Below are positions 1-5,884 of a DNA stretch of 15,263 bases, piece after piece. Made by a program: the position numbers and the translations under genes. The stretch comes from Oscillospiraceae bacterium (GTDB lineage Bacteria; Bacillota; Clostridia; Oscillospirales; Oscillospiraceae), in NCBI GenBank assembly GCA_016286595.1, contig JAEETR010000146.1, positions 1-15,263 of the forward strand, in the 5' to 3' direction. Under the pieces are notes generated by a model. It had not been told where the DNA came from and did not search any database. It worked only from the letters and a program-made list of their open reading frames with translations. Positions within the stretch are counted from its first letter, which is position 1. Each line of letters begins with the position of its first letter.

Positions 1-1295
1 CGGCGGTCACGCTCGTTCTCGATGGTACGGGAGGCCATTACGCCGGGGATACCGCAGCCGGTGGCCACCAGCATGGGGATGAAGCTCTTGCCGGACAGGC
101 CGAAACGGCGGAAGATACGGTCCATGATGAAGGCGATGCGCGCCATGTAGCCGCAGTCCTCCAGCAGGCACAGCATCAGGAACAGGACCAGCATCTGGGG
201 AACGAAGCCCAGCACCGCGCCCACGCCCGCGAATACGCCGTCGGAGATGAGACCCACGAGCCAGGGAGTGACGCCCCAGCCCTCAAGAATGGTGCGGGAG
301 CCTTCCTTGAGCCATGCCTCACCCAGCACGTCGTTTGCCGTGTCGGTCAGGAAGGTGCCTATGGAGATGCCGCCGTCCGCGATGGAGGTGCCCATGGAAA
401 GAGCGTACACCAGGAACATGACCGCGGCGAAGATCGGCAGGGCCAGGATGCGGTTGGTGACGATCTTGTCTATCTTGTCGGAGACGGACAACTGTCCCTT
501 GCCCTTTTTCTTATAGATGCCCTTGAGCATCTGGCCTATGTAGATATAGCGCTCGTTGGTGATGATGCTCTCGGCGTCGTCGTCCAGCTCGGTCTCCGCG
601 GCCTTGATGTCCTGCTCGATGTGAGAGCGAACGTCGGCGGGGATGTTGAGCTGTGACAGGACCTTCTCGTCCCGCTCAAATACCTTGATGGCGTACCAGC
701 GCTGCTGTTCCTCGGGAAGATCGTGTACGGTGACCTCTTCGATGTGGGCCAGAGCGTGCTCCACAGGGCCGGAGAAGCTGTGCTGGGGGATGGTCCTGCC
801 GTTTTTGGCAGCCTCGATGGCCGCCAGAGCGGCCTCCTTAACGCCGTCGCCCTTCAGGGCGGATATCTCCACGATCCTGCATCCCAACTGATCGCTCAGC
901 GCCTTGACGTTGATGGAATCCCCGGATTTTTTGACCAGGTCCATCATGTTCAGCGCAATGACCACGGGGATGCCCAGCTCGGTGAGCTGGGTGGTAAGAT
1001 ACAGATTTCGCTCAAGGTTCGTGGCGTCCACGATATTAAGGATGGCGTCCGGCTTTTCCTCGATGAGATAGTTCCGGGCTACGACCTCTTCCAGCGTGTA
1101 GGGAGACAGGGAGTAGATGCCTGGCAGGTCGGTGAGAATGGCCTCCTTGTCGACGATCAGTTTGCCTTCCTTCTTCTCAACGGTGACGCCGGGCCAGTTT
1201 CCAACGAACTGGTTGGAGCCGGTCAGCTTGTTGAACAGCGTAGTTTTACCGCTGTTCGGGTTGCCCGCCAGGGCAATTCGTATCTGTTTGTCCAT
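1..1295 (-). CDS. feoB: Ferrous iron transport protein B, partial (C-terminus beyond the window)
   Basis: This is the membrane Fe(II) transporter with a cytosolic GTPase domain. Translating the minus strand from the ATG at 1295 gives 431 residues before the window edge. The G-protein domain shows G1 GNPNSGKT (11-18), the switch region with Thr38 in NWPGVTVE, G3 DLPG (56-59), G4 NMMD (116-119) and a G5-like SALKGDG. A helical linker rich in acidic residues follows. Membrane segments then begin, including the FeoB-typical stretch SGKSFIPMLVATGCGIPG and the MASRTIENERDR motif. Family members usually run 650-800 residues, so about a third is missing. A strong AAGGAGG lies just upstream of the start, and the gap to the upstream feoA is 12 bases, so it is the third gene of the operon. 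No frameshift or lost motif is seen in the visible part. Identification is near certain. Confidence 0.97.
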   Translation of the reverse strand, partial: MDKQIRIALAGNPNSGKTTLFNKLTGSNQFVGNWPGVTVEKKEGKLIVDKEAILTDLPGIYSLSPYTLEEVVARNYLIEEKPDAILNIVDATNLERNLYLTTQLTELGIPVVIALNMMDLVKKSGDSINVKALSDQLGCRIVEISALKGDGVKEAALAAIEAAKNGRTIPQHSFSGPVEHALAHIEEVTVHDLPEEQQRWYAIKVFERDEKVLSQLNIPADVRSHIEQDIKAAETELDDDAESIITNERYIYIGQMLKGIYKKKGKGQLSVSDKIDKIVTNRILALPIFAAVMFLVYALSMGTSIADGGISIGTFLTDTANDVLGEAWLKEGSRTILEGWGVTPWLVGLISDGVFAGVGAVLGFVPQMLVLFLMLCLLEDCGYMARIAFIMDRIFRRFGLSGKSFIPMLVATGCGIPGVMASRTIENERDR

Positions 1296-1307
1296 ATACC
1301 TGCCTCC

Positions 1308-1529
1308 TTATTTCACTTCGATCATTTCGGCGTCCGCTTTGCGGATGGACAGCTCGTAGTTGCGGACGTTGACCTCTACCGGATCCCCCAGCGGAGCGAG
1401 CTTGCGTACGTACACCTCGACCCCCTTGGTGATGCCCATGTCCATTATCCGGCGCTTTACGGCGCCTTCTCCATGGAGCTTGACCACGGTCACGGTCTGT
1501 CCGACCCTGGCATCTTTGAGCGTTTTCAT
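1308..1529 (-). CDS. feoA: FeoA domain protein, second copy of the operon
   Basis: This is a 73-residue SH3-like FeoA protein, the small cytosolic partner thought to assist or regulate FeoB. The fold signature is visible: an N-terminal strand ending in a Gly-rich turn, then RRIMDMGITKGVEVYV (the typical R-L/I-x-x-M/L-G-I-x-x-G-x-x-V element), a PLGDPVEV hairpin and YELSIRKADAEMIEV at the end. I chose the ATG at 1529 because a GGGAGGAG site precedes it by a few bases; the longer open frame to 1586 overlaps the upstream feoA and adds non-family sequence. It lies 13 bases after the first feoA and 12 before feoB, so all three are co-transcribed. It carries the conserved DP/VEV loop more canonically than the first copy. 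The family call is secure; the division of labour between the two copies is unknown. Confidence 0.93.
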   Translation of the reverse strand: MKTLKDARVGQTVTVVKLHGEGAVKRRIMDMGITKGVEVYVRKLAPLGDPVEVNVRNYELSIRKADAEMIEVK

Positions 1530-1542
1530 TCTGACTCCTCCC

Positions 1543-1755
1543 TTATACCATGATTCTTCTCGCCAGCTCGTCGCTGACGGCAACACGGCTTTCCTTGATT
1601 TTTACGATGAGATTTCCGCTGATGGTGCTTAATATGACGACCTCTCCTCCCACGTTGAAGCCCAGGTCCTCAAGATGTTTTTTGACTTCCGGACTGCCGC
1701 CGATGCGCCTGATGATCTGAGGCTGTCCGGCTTCTGCAAGGTTTAGCGGCATCAT
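1543..1755 (-). CDS. feoA: FeoA domain protein, first gene of the feo operon
   Basis: This 70-residue FeoA-family protein has the short SH3-like fold: a hydrophobic N-terminal strand, then HLEDLGFNVGGEVVIL, matching the family's L-x-x-L/M-G-F/I-x-x-G-x-x-V element, then GNLIVKIKESRVAVSDELARRI. This last part resembles the standard FeoA ending in which a basic strand is followed by the AxxI helix. The start is the first of two adjacent ATGs, with AGGAGG at 1762-1767 (spacing 6 to the first ATG, 9 to the second). It is the first coding sequence after the operator-flanked promoter, with a leader of about 75 bases. Two FeoA genes ahead of one FeoB is a known arrangement in Firmicutes. Its sequence differs strongly from the second copy, so this is not a recent duplication. 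Confidence 0.92.
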   Translation of the reverse strand: MMPLNLAEAGQPQIIRRIGGSPEVKKHLEDLGFNVGGEVVILSTISGNLIVKIKESRVAVSDELARRIMV

Positions 1756-1776
1756 ATTCTCCCTCCTGCGTCTTTA

Positions 1777-1794
1777 GGTTAGCAAATGCTAACC
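1777..1794. promoter_or_regulatory. feo operator O1 (perfect palindrome)
   Basis: GGTTAGCAAATGCTAACC is a perfect 8-bp inverted repeat around AA. It lies in the transcribed leader of the feo operon, roughly 35-50 bases after the predicted transcription start. The GGTTAG half-site is the one used by DtxR/IdeR-type iron repressors, but here the halves are separated by 6 bases rather than the 1 of the classical 19-bp box. Binding by a DtxR-family regulator is inferred. Confidence 0.75.
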
Positions 1795-1810
1795 AATGGA
1801 CGTAAAAATA

Positions 1811-1828
1811 AGTTAGCGAGCACTAACT
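1811..1828. promoter_or_regulatory. feo operator O2
   Basis: AGTTAGCGAGCACTAACT is an 18-bp imperfect palindrome (6-bp outer arms) of the same design as O1. It starts 34 bases from O1 and sits immediately downstream of the predicted feo transcription start near 1829, so occupancy would block promoter clearance. Confidence 0.72.
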
Positions 1829-1835
1829 GTGACAC

Positions 1836-1864
1836 ATTATAGTTAGCACCGGGTAACTTGTCAA
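1836..1864 (-). promoter_or_regulatory. feo operon promoter (consensus sigma-A type)
   Basis: On the minus strand the -35 is TTGACA (1859-1864), the spacer is exactly 17 bases, and the -10 is TATAAT (1836-1841). Both hexamers match the consensus perfectly. The start of transcription is expected near 1829. A perfect promoter suggests that expression is controlled mainly by repression through the three overlapping or adjacent palindromes. Confidence 0.88.
1841..1858. promoter_or_regulatory. feo operator O3 in the promoter spacer
   Basis: AGTTAGCACCGGGTAACT is the weakest palindrome (5-bp outer arms AGTTA/TAACT) but has the same length and left half as O2. It covers the whole 17-bp spacer between the feo -35 and -10 boxes plus one base of the -10. 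A bound repressor would directly exclude RNA polymerase. Confidence 0.68.
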
Positions 1865-1877
1865 GAGATTTTGAGTT

Positions 1878-1926
1878 CAAAAAACAAAAAAACGGTGTGA
1901 CGCAGACGAACAGGTCACACCGTTTT
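1878..1926 (-). terminator. Intrinsic terminator of the ABC transporter operon
   Basis: A perfect 13-bp stem (AAAACGGTGTGAC at 1889-1901 pairing with GTCACACCGTTTT at 1914-1926) has a 12-base loop. Read on the minus strand it is followed by a T-rich run, TTTGTTTTTT. It lies 26 bases after the last ATPase gene and ends just before the feo -35 box, insulating the two operons. Confidence 0.9.
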
Positions 1927-1952
1927 ATATTTGTACTGTTTGGCCGCGTGGT

Positions 1953-2936
1953 TTATGCGGTGATGGCAGCGCGCTCCGCCATGTGACAGGCGCACAGCTG
2001 GCCGCCGCCCACGTCCCGCAGCACGGGTTCCTGCCGGGCACATATCTCCTCGGCATAGAGGCAGCGCTGACGGAACCGGCAGCCGGAGGGGGGAGAGATA
2101 AGGCTGGGAGGCTCGCCCTTGAGGGTCACGCGCCGGCGTCCGGCGCCTGCGTCAGGATCCGGTATGGGGACGGAGGACAGAAGGGCTTTTGTATAGGGGT
2201 GGGCGGGATTTGAGCACAGCGTGTCCGCGTCGCCCAGCTCCATCAGCTTTCCGCAGTACATAACGCCTATGCGGGTGGAGATGTGGCGCACCACCGCCAG
2301 ATCGTGGGCAATGAACAGGTACGTCAGACCCCGTTCCTGCTGCAGGTCCTCCAGAAGATTTATGATCTGGGACTGATAGGACACGTCAAGAGACGATATG
2401 GGCTCGTCGCATACCAGGAAATCCGGCTTCACGGCCAGTGCCCGGGCGATGGATATGCGCTGCTGCTGTCCGCCGGAGAACTGGTGGGGGAAACGCTCGC
2501 CGTCGTTGGCGGTGAGACCCACGGACTCAAGTATCTCCGTGACTGCATCCCGCCGCGCTTCGCCCTTGAGCTTTTTGCCGGCGGCGGTGAGGGCCTCGTT
2601 GAGGATGTCCTTTATTCGCATTGACGGGTCGAGGGACCCGGCGGGGTTCTGGAATATGAGCTGCATGCGGCTGCGCAGAGGGCGGATGTTCCTCTCGCTC
2701 AGCTCCACGCCGTCGAAGGTGACGCGGCCGTCGGTGGGGGGCGTAAGGAAGAGCACGGTGCGGCCCAGGGTGGACTTGCCGCAGCCGGACTCGCCCACCA
2801 GACCGAAGGTCTCTCCCCGCATGATGCTGAAGCTCACGTCGTCAACGGCGTGCACCATGGTCTTGCGGCCGGAATCGTTCAGGGACCGGTAGTATTTCTT
2901 CAGTCCCGAGATCTCCATCAGAACGTCGTCAGGCAT
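1953..2936 (-). CDS. oppF: Oligopeptide/dipeptide ABC transporter ATP-binding protein (OppF/DppF type)
   Basis: This is one of the two ATPase subunits powering an Opp/Dpp-type importer. From the ATG at 2936 it has 327 residues: Walker A GESGCGKST (48-56), Q-loop FQNPAGSLDP (95-104), signature FSGGQ (153-157), Walker B FLVCDEP (173-179) and switch His211. The C-terminal Oligo_HPY region runs from about 235 (NPAHPYTKALLSS) and ends in a Cys-containing tail (Cys286, 292, 299, 315, 317). I preferred ATG 2936 because AAGGAGG at 2946-2952 is 9 bases away; a GTG at 2942 in the same frame is only 3 bases from it. It overlaps the upstream ATPase gene by 8 bases, indicating translational coupling, and is the last gene before the terminator. 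The substrate (peptide, nickel chelate or other) cannot be read from the ATPase. Confidence 0.93.
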   Translation of the reverse strand: MPDDVLMEISGLKKYYRSLNDSGRKTMVHAVDDVSFSIMRGETFGLVGESGCGKSTLGRTVLFLTPPTDGRVTFDGVELSERNIRPLRSRMQLIFQNPAGSLDPSMRIKDILNEALTAAGKKLKGEARRDAVTEILESVGLTANDGERFPHQFSGGQQQRISIARALAVKPDFLVCDEPISSLDVSYQSQIINLLEDLQQERGLTYLFIAHDLAVVRHISTRIGVMYCGKLMELGDADTLCSNPAHPYTKALLSSVPIPDPDAGAGRRRVTLKGEPPSLISPPSGCRFRQRCLYAEEICARQEPVLRDVGGGQLCACHMAERAAITA

Positions 2937-3948
2937 TTTCACTTACCTCCTTGACGTTGTAGTTCCAGCAGCATACGGAGTGGCCGCTGCCGTCGATGAC
3001 GCGCTCCTCGGGACGCAGCTTCGAGCAGTTGTCCACACAGACGGGACACCGGGGATGGAAGCTGCAGCCCTCCGGCGGATGCCGGGGGTTGATGGGCGCG
3101 CCGGGCACGGGCTCGAGCCTGGCGCCCTTGACGGAATCGATCCGGGGAATGGCGTGGAGCATGGCCCGGGTGTACTGATGGGCGGGGGAGTGGAATATGT
3201 CGTGGGCGGGGCCCTTTTCCACTATTCTGCCCGCGTACATGACGGACACGTGGGTGCATATCTCGGCCACCACGCCGAAGTTGTGGGTTATGAAGATTAT
3301 GGCCAGCCCCAGCTCCTCCTTGAGCTCCTTGAGGAGTTCGAGAATACCGGCCTGGGCGGTCACGTCCAGAGCGGTGGTGGGCTCGTCCGCTATGAGAAGG
3401 TCCGGCTTGCAAAGCACCGCCATGGATATCATGGCCCGCTGGAGCATGCCGCCGGAGAGCTCGTGGGGATAGCGGCGCATGCACCGGGACGCGTCGGCTA
3501 TGCCCACTCTGGTGAGCATCTGCACCGCGGCGTCCGCGGCGTCGGATCTGGTAAAGCCCTTGTGGCGCATAAGAGGCTCTATAAGCTGATCGCCCACCGT
3601 CATGGCGGGGTTGAGGCTGCTCATAGGGTCCTGGAATATCATGCCTATCCTGGCCCCGCGGATGTCCTCCAGCTCGGGGCGGCTCATGGAAAGAAGCTCG
3701 TGGCCGTCGAATTTAACGCTGCCCTTGTTCACGGAGGCGGCGCCGCCCAGAAGACCGATGAGGGCGTAGGCCTGGGTGGATTTTCCGCAGCCGGATTCCC
3801 CCACGATGCCCATTATCTGGCCGGGATATACGTCGTAATCTATGCTGTCGACGGCTCTGACGGTGTCGGAAGCGGTGACGCCCTTATAGGTGACGGTGAG
3901 ACCCCGCACGCTCAGCAGGGGGGAGGAGGGATTAACGTTTTCCATCAT
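2929..3948 (-). CDS. oppD: Oligopeptide/dipeptide ABC transporter ATP-binding protein (OppD/DppD type)
   Basis: This is the partner ATPase, 339 residues from ATG 3948. It shows Walker A GESGCGKST (50-58), Q-loop FQDPMSSLNP (105-114), signature LSGGM (164-168), Walker B LLIADEP (184-190) and switch His222. An Oligo_HPY C-terminal region follows, with SPAHQYTRAML and the GCSFHPRCPVC cluster (Cys295, 301, 304, 308, then 326 and 327). In some OppD/DppD proteins these cysteines bind an iron-sulfur cluster; here that is inferred. The start ATG forms an ATGA overlap with the stop codon of the permease gene. A second ATG at 3945 has slightly better spacing to AGGAGG. A much longer open frame upstream to 4152 overlaps the permease and was not used. 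The call is secure at family level. Confidence 0.93.
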   Translation of the reverse strand: MMENVNPSSPLLSVRGLTVTYKGVTASDTVRAVDSIDYDVYPGQIMGIVGESGCGKSTQAYALIGLLGGAASVNKGSVKFDGHELLSMSRPELEDIRGARIGMIFQDPMSSLNPAMTVGDQLIEPLMRHKGFTRSDAADAAVQMLTRVGIADASRCMRRYPHELSGGMLQRAMISMAVLCKPDLLIADEPTTALDVTAQAGILELLKELKEELGLAIIFITHNFGVVAEICTHVSVMYAGRIVEKGPAHDIFHSPAHQYTRAMLHAIPRIDSVKGARLEPVPGAPINPRHPPEGCSFHPRCPVCVDNCSKLRPEERVIDGSGHSVCCWNYNVKEVSENA

Positions 3949-4877
3949 CTGTCCTCCTGTCCTCTCTTGAGCACGTCGCGCAGACCGTCGCCCAGGAAGT
4001 TGAGGGATAAGACCATAAGGAGCACCATCATGGAGGGGAACACGCAGGCGTGCCAGGAGTGGCGGATGGCGCCGTAGCCGGCGTGGATCATCAGGCCCCA
4101 CTCGGGGGTGGGGACCTTGGCCGCCAGCCCCATGTAGCCCATCATGGAGCATATGAGGATGCAGTCTGCCGCCATGGAGGTGACGTACACCAGTATGGGC
4201 GCGGCGATGTTGCGAAGAATGTGCTTCATTATTATCTGGCCGCTTTTCAGGCCCAGCGCCCGGGCGGCCACCACGTATTCGCTCTCCCGTATCTCCACCG
4301 TCAGCGTGTGGACGAAGCGGGACAGCGTAGGTATCATTGTTATTCCCACCGCGATGGTGACGCAGGACACGCCGGGGCCGAGAGCCGCGGCGAACATTAT
4401 CGTCAGCAGCACCGAGGGAATGGTGGACAGCACGTCCATCAGCCGCATCACGGCGGAGGAAACCACGCCGGGGAAGTAACCGGATACCAGGCCGATGGAA
4501 CAGCCGAAGACTATGGCTATAAGCATGCTGGCGGCGGACATGGAAAGCGTCAGCCGTCCGGCGAACGTGGTGCGGGAGAAAAGGTCCCTGCCTATCTCGT
4601 CAAGACCGAAAATATGCTCCCACGAGGGCTTTTCGTACTTGCGCAGCACGCTTATTACGTCCAGATAGGACCATTTCGTCACCTTCTGGGAGAAGATGGT
4701 GAGGAAGAGGATAAAGGCCATGGTGATAAGACCGAACATGACGCTGCCGCTGCGCAGCATCCTGTGCAGGGCGGTCTCGGGCTTGTCGTCCAGAGGGCGG
4801 TTTATGAGCTGCGCCGCTCCGGCGGCCTTTTTCTTATTGGCGAACAGCAAGCGCTTCACCCTCCTTCCCGTCATCAT
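3945..4877 (-). CDS. oppC: ABC transporter permease, OppC/DppC type
   Basis: This is the second membrane permease of the importer, 310 residues. A charged cytoplasmic N-terminus (about 45 residues) leads to a first membrane helix (about 44-65) and the OppC-type motif HIFGLDEIGRDLFSR. The BPD_transp_1 domain then has about five helices. The EAA loop that docks on the ATPase is visible as YVVAARALGLKSGQIIMKH, and the protein ends with FLGDGLRDVLKRG, typical of this subunit. It overlaps the upstream permease gene by 44 bases. The start is uncertain: ATG 4877 has only a weak GAGAAGG upstream, whereas a TTG at 4850 in the same frame has AAGGAGG at 4860-4866 with 9-base spacing and would reduce the overlap to 17 bases. 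Confidence 0.92.
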   Translation of the reverse strand: MMTGRRVKRLLFANKKKAAGAAQLINRPLDDKPETALHRMLRSGSVMFGLITMAFILFLTIFSQKVTKWSYLDVISVLRKYEKPSWEHIFGLDEIGRDLFSRTTFAGRLTLSMSAASMLIAIVFGCSIGLVSGYFPGVVSSAVMRLMDVLSTIPSVLLTIMFAAALGPGVSCVTIAVGITMIPTLSRFVHTLTVEIRESEYVVAARALGLKSGQIIMKHILRNIAAPILVYVTSMAADCILICSMMGYMGLAAKVPTPEWGLMIHAGYGAIRHSWHACVFPSMMVLLMVLSLNFLGDGLRDVLKRGQEDR

Positions 4878-5772
4878 CGTCGGCCTTCTCGCGGCCGCGG
4901 CTGTAGGCGGCCCTGATCCGGGGACTGGCGAAGGCGCTGGCCACGTCGGAGATAAGGCGCACCATGCAGATAAAGAACGAGGTCACCACGGTGCTCCCCA
5001 TCGTTATGGGGATGTTCCTGGAGGCTATGGCGCCCGTCATATAGGAGCCCAGGCCCTGGATGGTGAACACGTTTTCAATGGCGAAGGTACTGGTGAAGAG
5101 GATGCCCAGATAGTTGCCCAGTATCACGATGATGGGCACCACCAGGTTTTTCATCACGTGGACGGAGATGACCGTCCGCTCCCGCAGGCCCTTGGCGCGG
5201 GCGGTGCGGATATAGGGCTTGTTCAGCACGGCGATGGCCTCCGCCCGGGTCATACGCGCCACCGAGGCGATGCCGCCTACGGATATGGAGATGACCGGCA
5301 TTATGTAGTGCTTCAGGCTTGAGGAGCCGTGGGTTGGCAGGATGCGCAGCCACAGACAGAATATCAGCGCCAGCAGTATGCCCAGCAGATAGTTGGGTAT
5401 GGAAGCGAACACCAGCGTGACGGAGCGGATGCCGCTGTCGAGAACGGAGTCCTTGTGGAAGGCCGCCAGAAGCCCCAGCCCCACCCCCACTACGGAGATG
5501 AAAACGAAGCTGCAGCCGACGAGGACCAGAGTTTTCGACGCACGGAAGATTATGTTTGCGGTGGTGTGGGTGCCCGTGATGCTGTCACCCAGGTCGAAGT
5601 GCAGGAAGATGTTGCTCAGATACGTGCCCAGAGCCGGCCAGTAACCGCCCATTCTGGTGATGGACGACTTGTTGCCGCCGGGAAGGATGTACATCATGGT
5701 GAACAGCAGCACCACGGTCAGTACAAGAATGGGTATGATGAGCAGTACCCTTTTGACGATGTACCTTAACAT
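4834..5772 (-). CDS. oppB: ABC transporter permease, OppB/DppB type
   Basis: This is the first membrane permease of the importer, 312 residues from ATG 5772. It begins MLRYIVKRVLLIIPIL, the standard OppB start with its first membrane helix. A short outside region with FDLGDSI follows, then five more helices. The EAA loop is YIRTARAKGLRERTVISVH and the FAIENVFTIQGLG motif is present. The tail is highly charged (ADDDDGKEGEAL) and part of it is encoded in the overlap with oppC. An in-frame ATG at 5820 would add 16 residues, but it coincides with the predicted transcription start and has no ribosome site, so 5772 was chosen; its own site (AGGATTAG) is weak. No gene for a substrate-binding lipoprotein lies upstream, where one is often found. 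Confidence 0.92.
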   Translation of the reverse strand: MLRYIVKRVLLIIPILVLTVVLLFTMMYILPGGNKSSITRMGGYWPALGTYLSNIFLHFDLGDSITGTHTTANIIFRASKTLVLVGCSFVFISVVGVGLGLLAAFHKDSVLDSGIRSVTLVFASIPNYLLGILLALIFCLWLRILPTHGSSSLKHYIMPVISISVGGIASVARMTRAEAIAVLNKPYIRTARAKGLRERTVISVHVMKNLVVPIIVILGNYLGILFTSTFAIENVFTIQGLGSYMTGAIASRNIPITMGSTVVTSFFICMVRLISDVASAFASPRIRAAYSRGREKADDDDGKEGEALAVRQ

Positions 5773-5825
5773 AACTAATCCTAACCTTGAATCATCGGTT
5801 TTTGAAAACATCCCTCTCATTATAT

Positions 5826-5854
5826 AGTATACGGGGAGAGAATGGAACAGTAAA
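5826..5854 (-). promoter_or_regulatory. Promoter of the ABC transporter operon
   Basis: On the minus strand TTTACT (5849-5854), a 17-base spacer and TATACT (5826-5831) form a reasonable sigma-A promoter. The start would fall near 5820, leaving a leader of about 48 bases before oppB. The upstream Nudix gene lacks a convincing terminator, so read-through into this operon is also possible. Confidence 0.6.
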
Positions 5855-5884
5855 TTTGATCAAAAAACAAAATACGCGCTTAAA

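Noticed and set aside
723..1553. Long plus-strand open frame opposite feoB and feoA
   Set aside because: It is antisense to well-supported genes with complete GTPase and FeoA motifs, and its translation shows no recognisable domain; GC-rich third positions produce such open frames.
1777..1858. Possible short CRISPR-like repeat array
   Set aside because: The three 18-bp units are palindromic, vary in sequence, have 12-16 base gaps and sit on a promoter; they fit operators, not CRISPR repeats.
2980..4077. 365-codon plus-strand open frame opposite the ATPase genes
   Set aside because: The minus strand carries two intact ABC ATPases with all motifs. The plus translation is rich in Gly, His and Ala with no domain, typical of a shadow frame.
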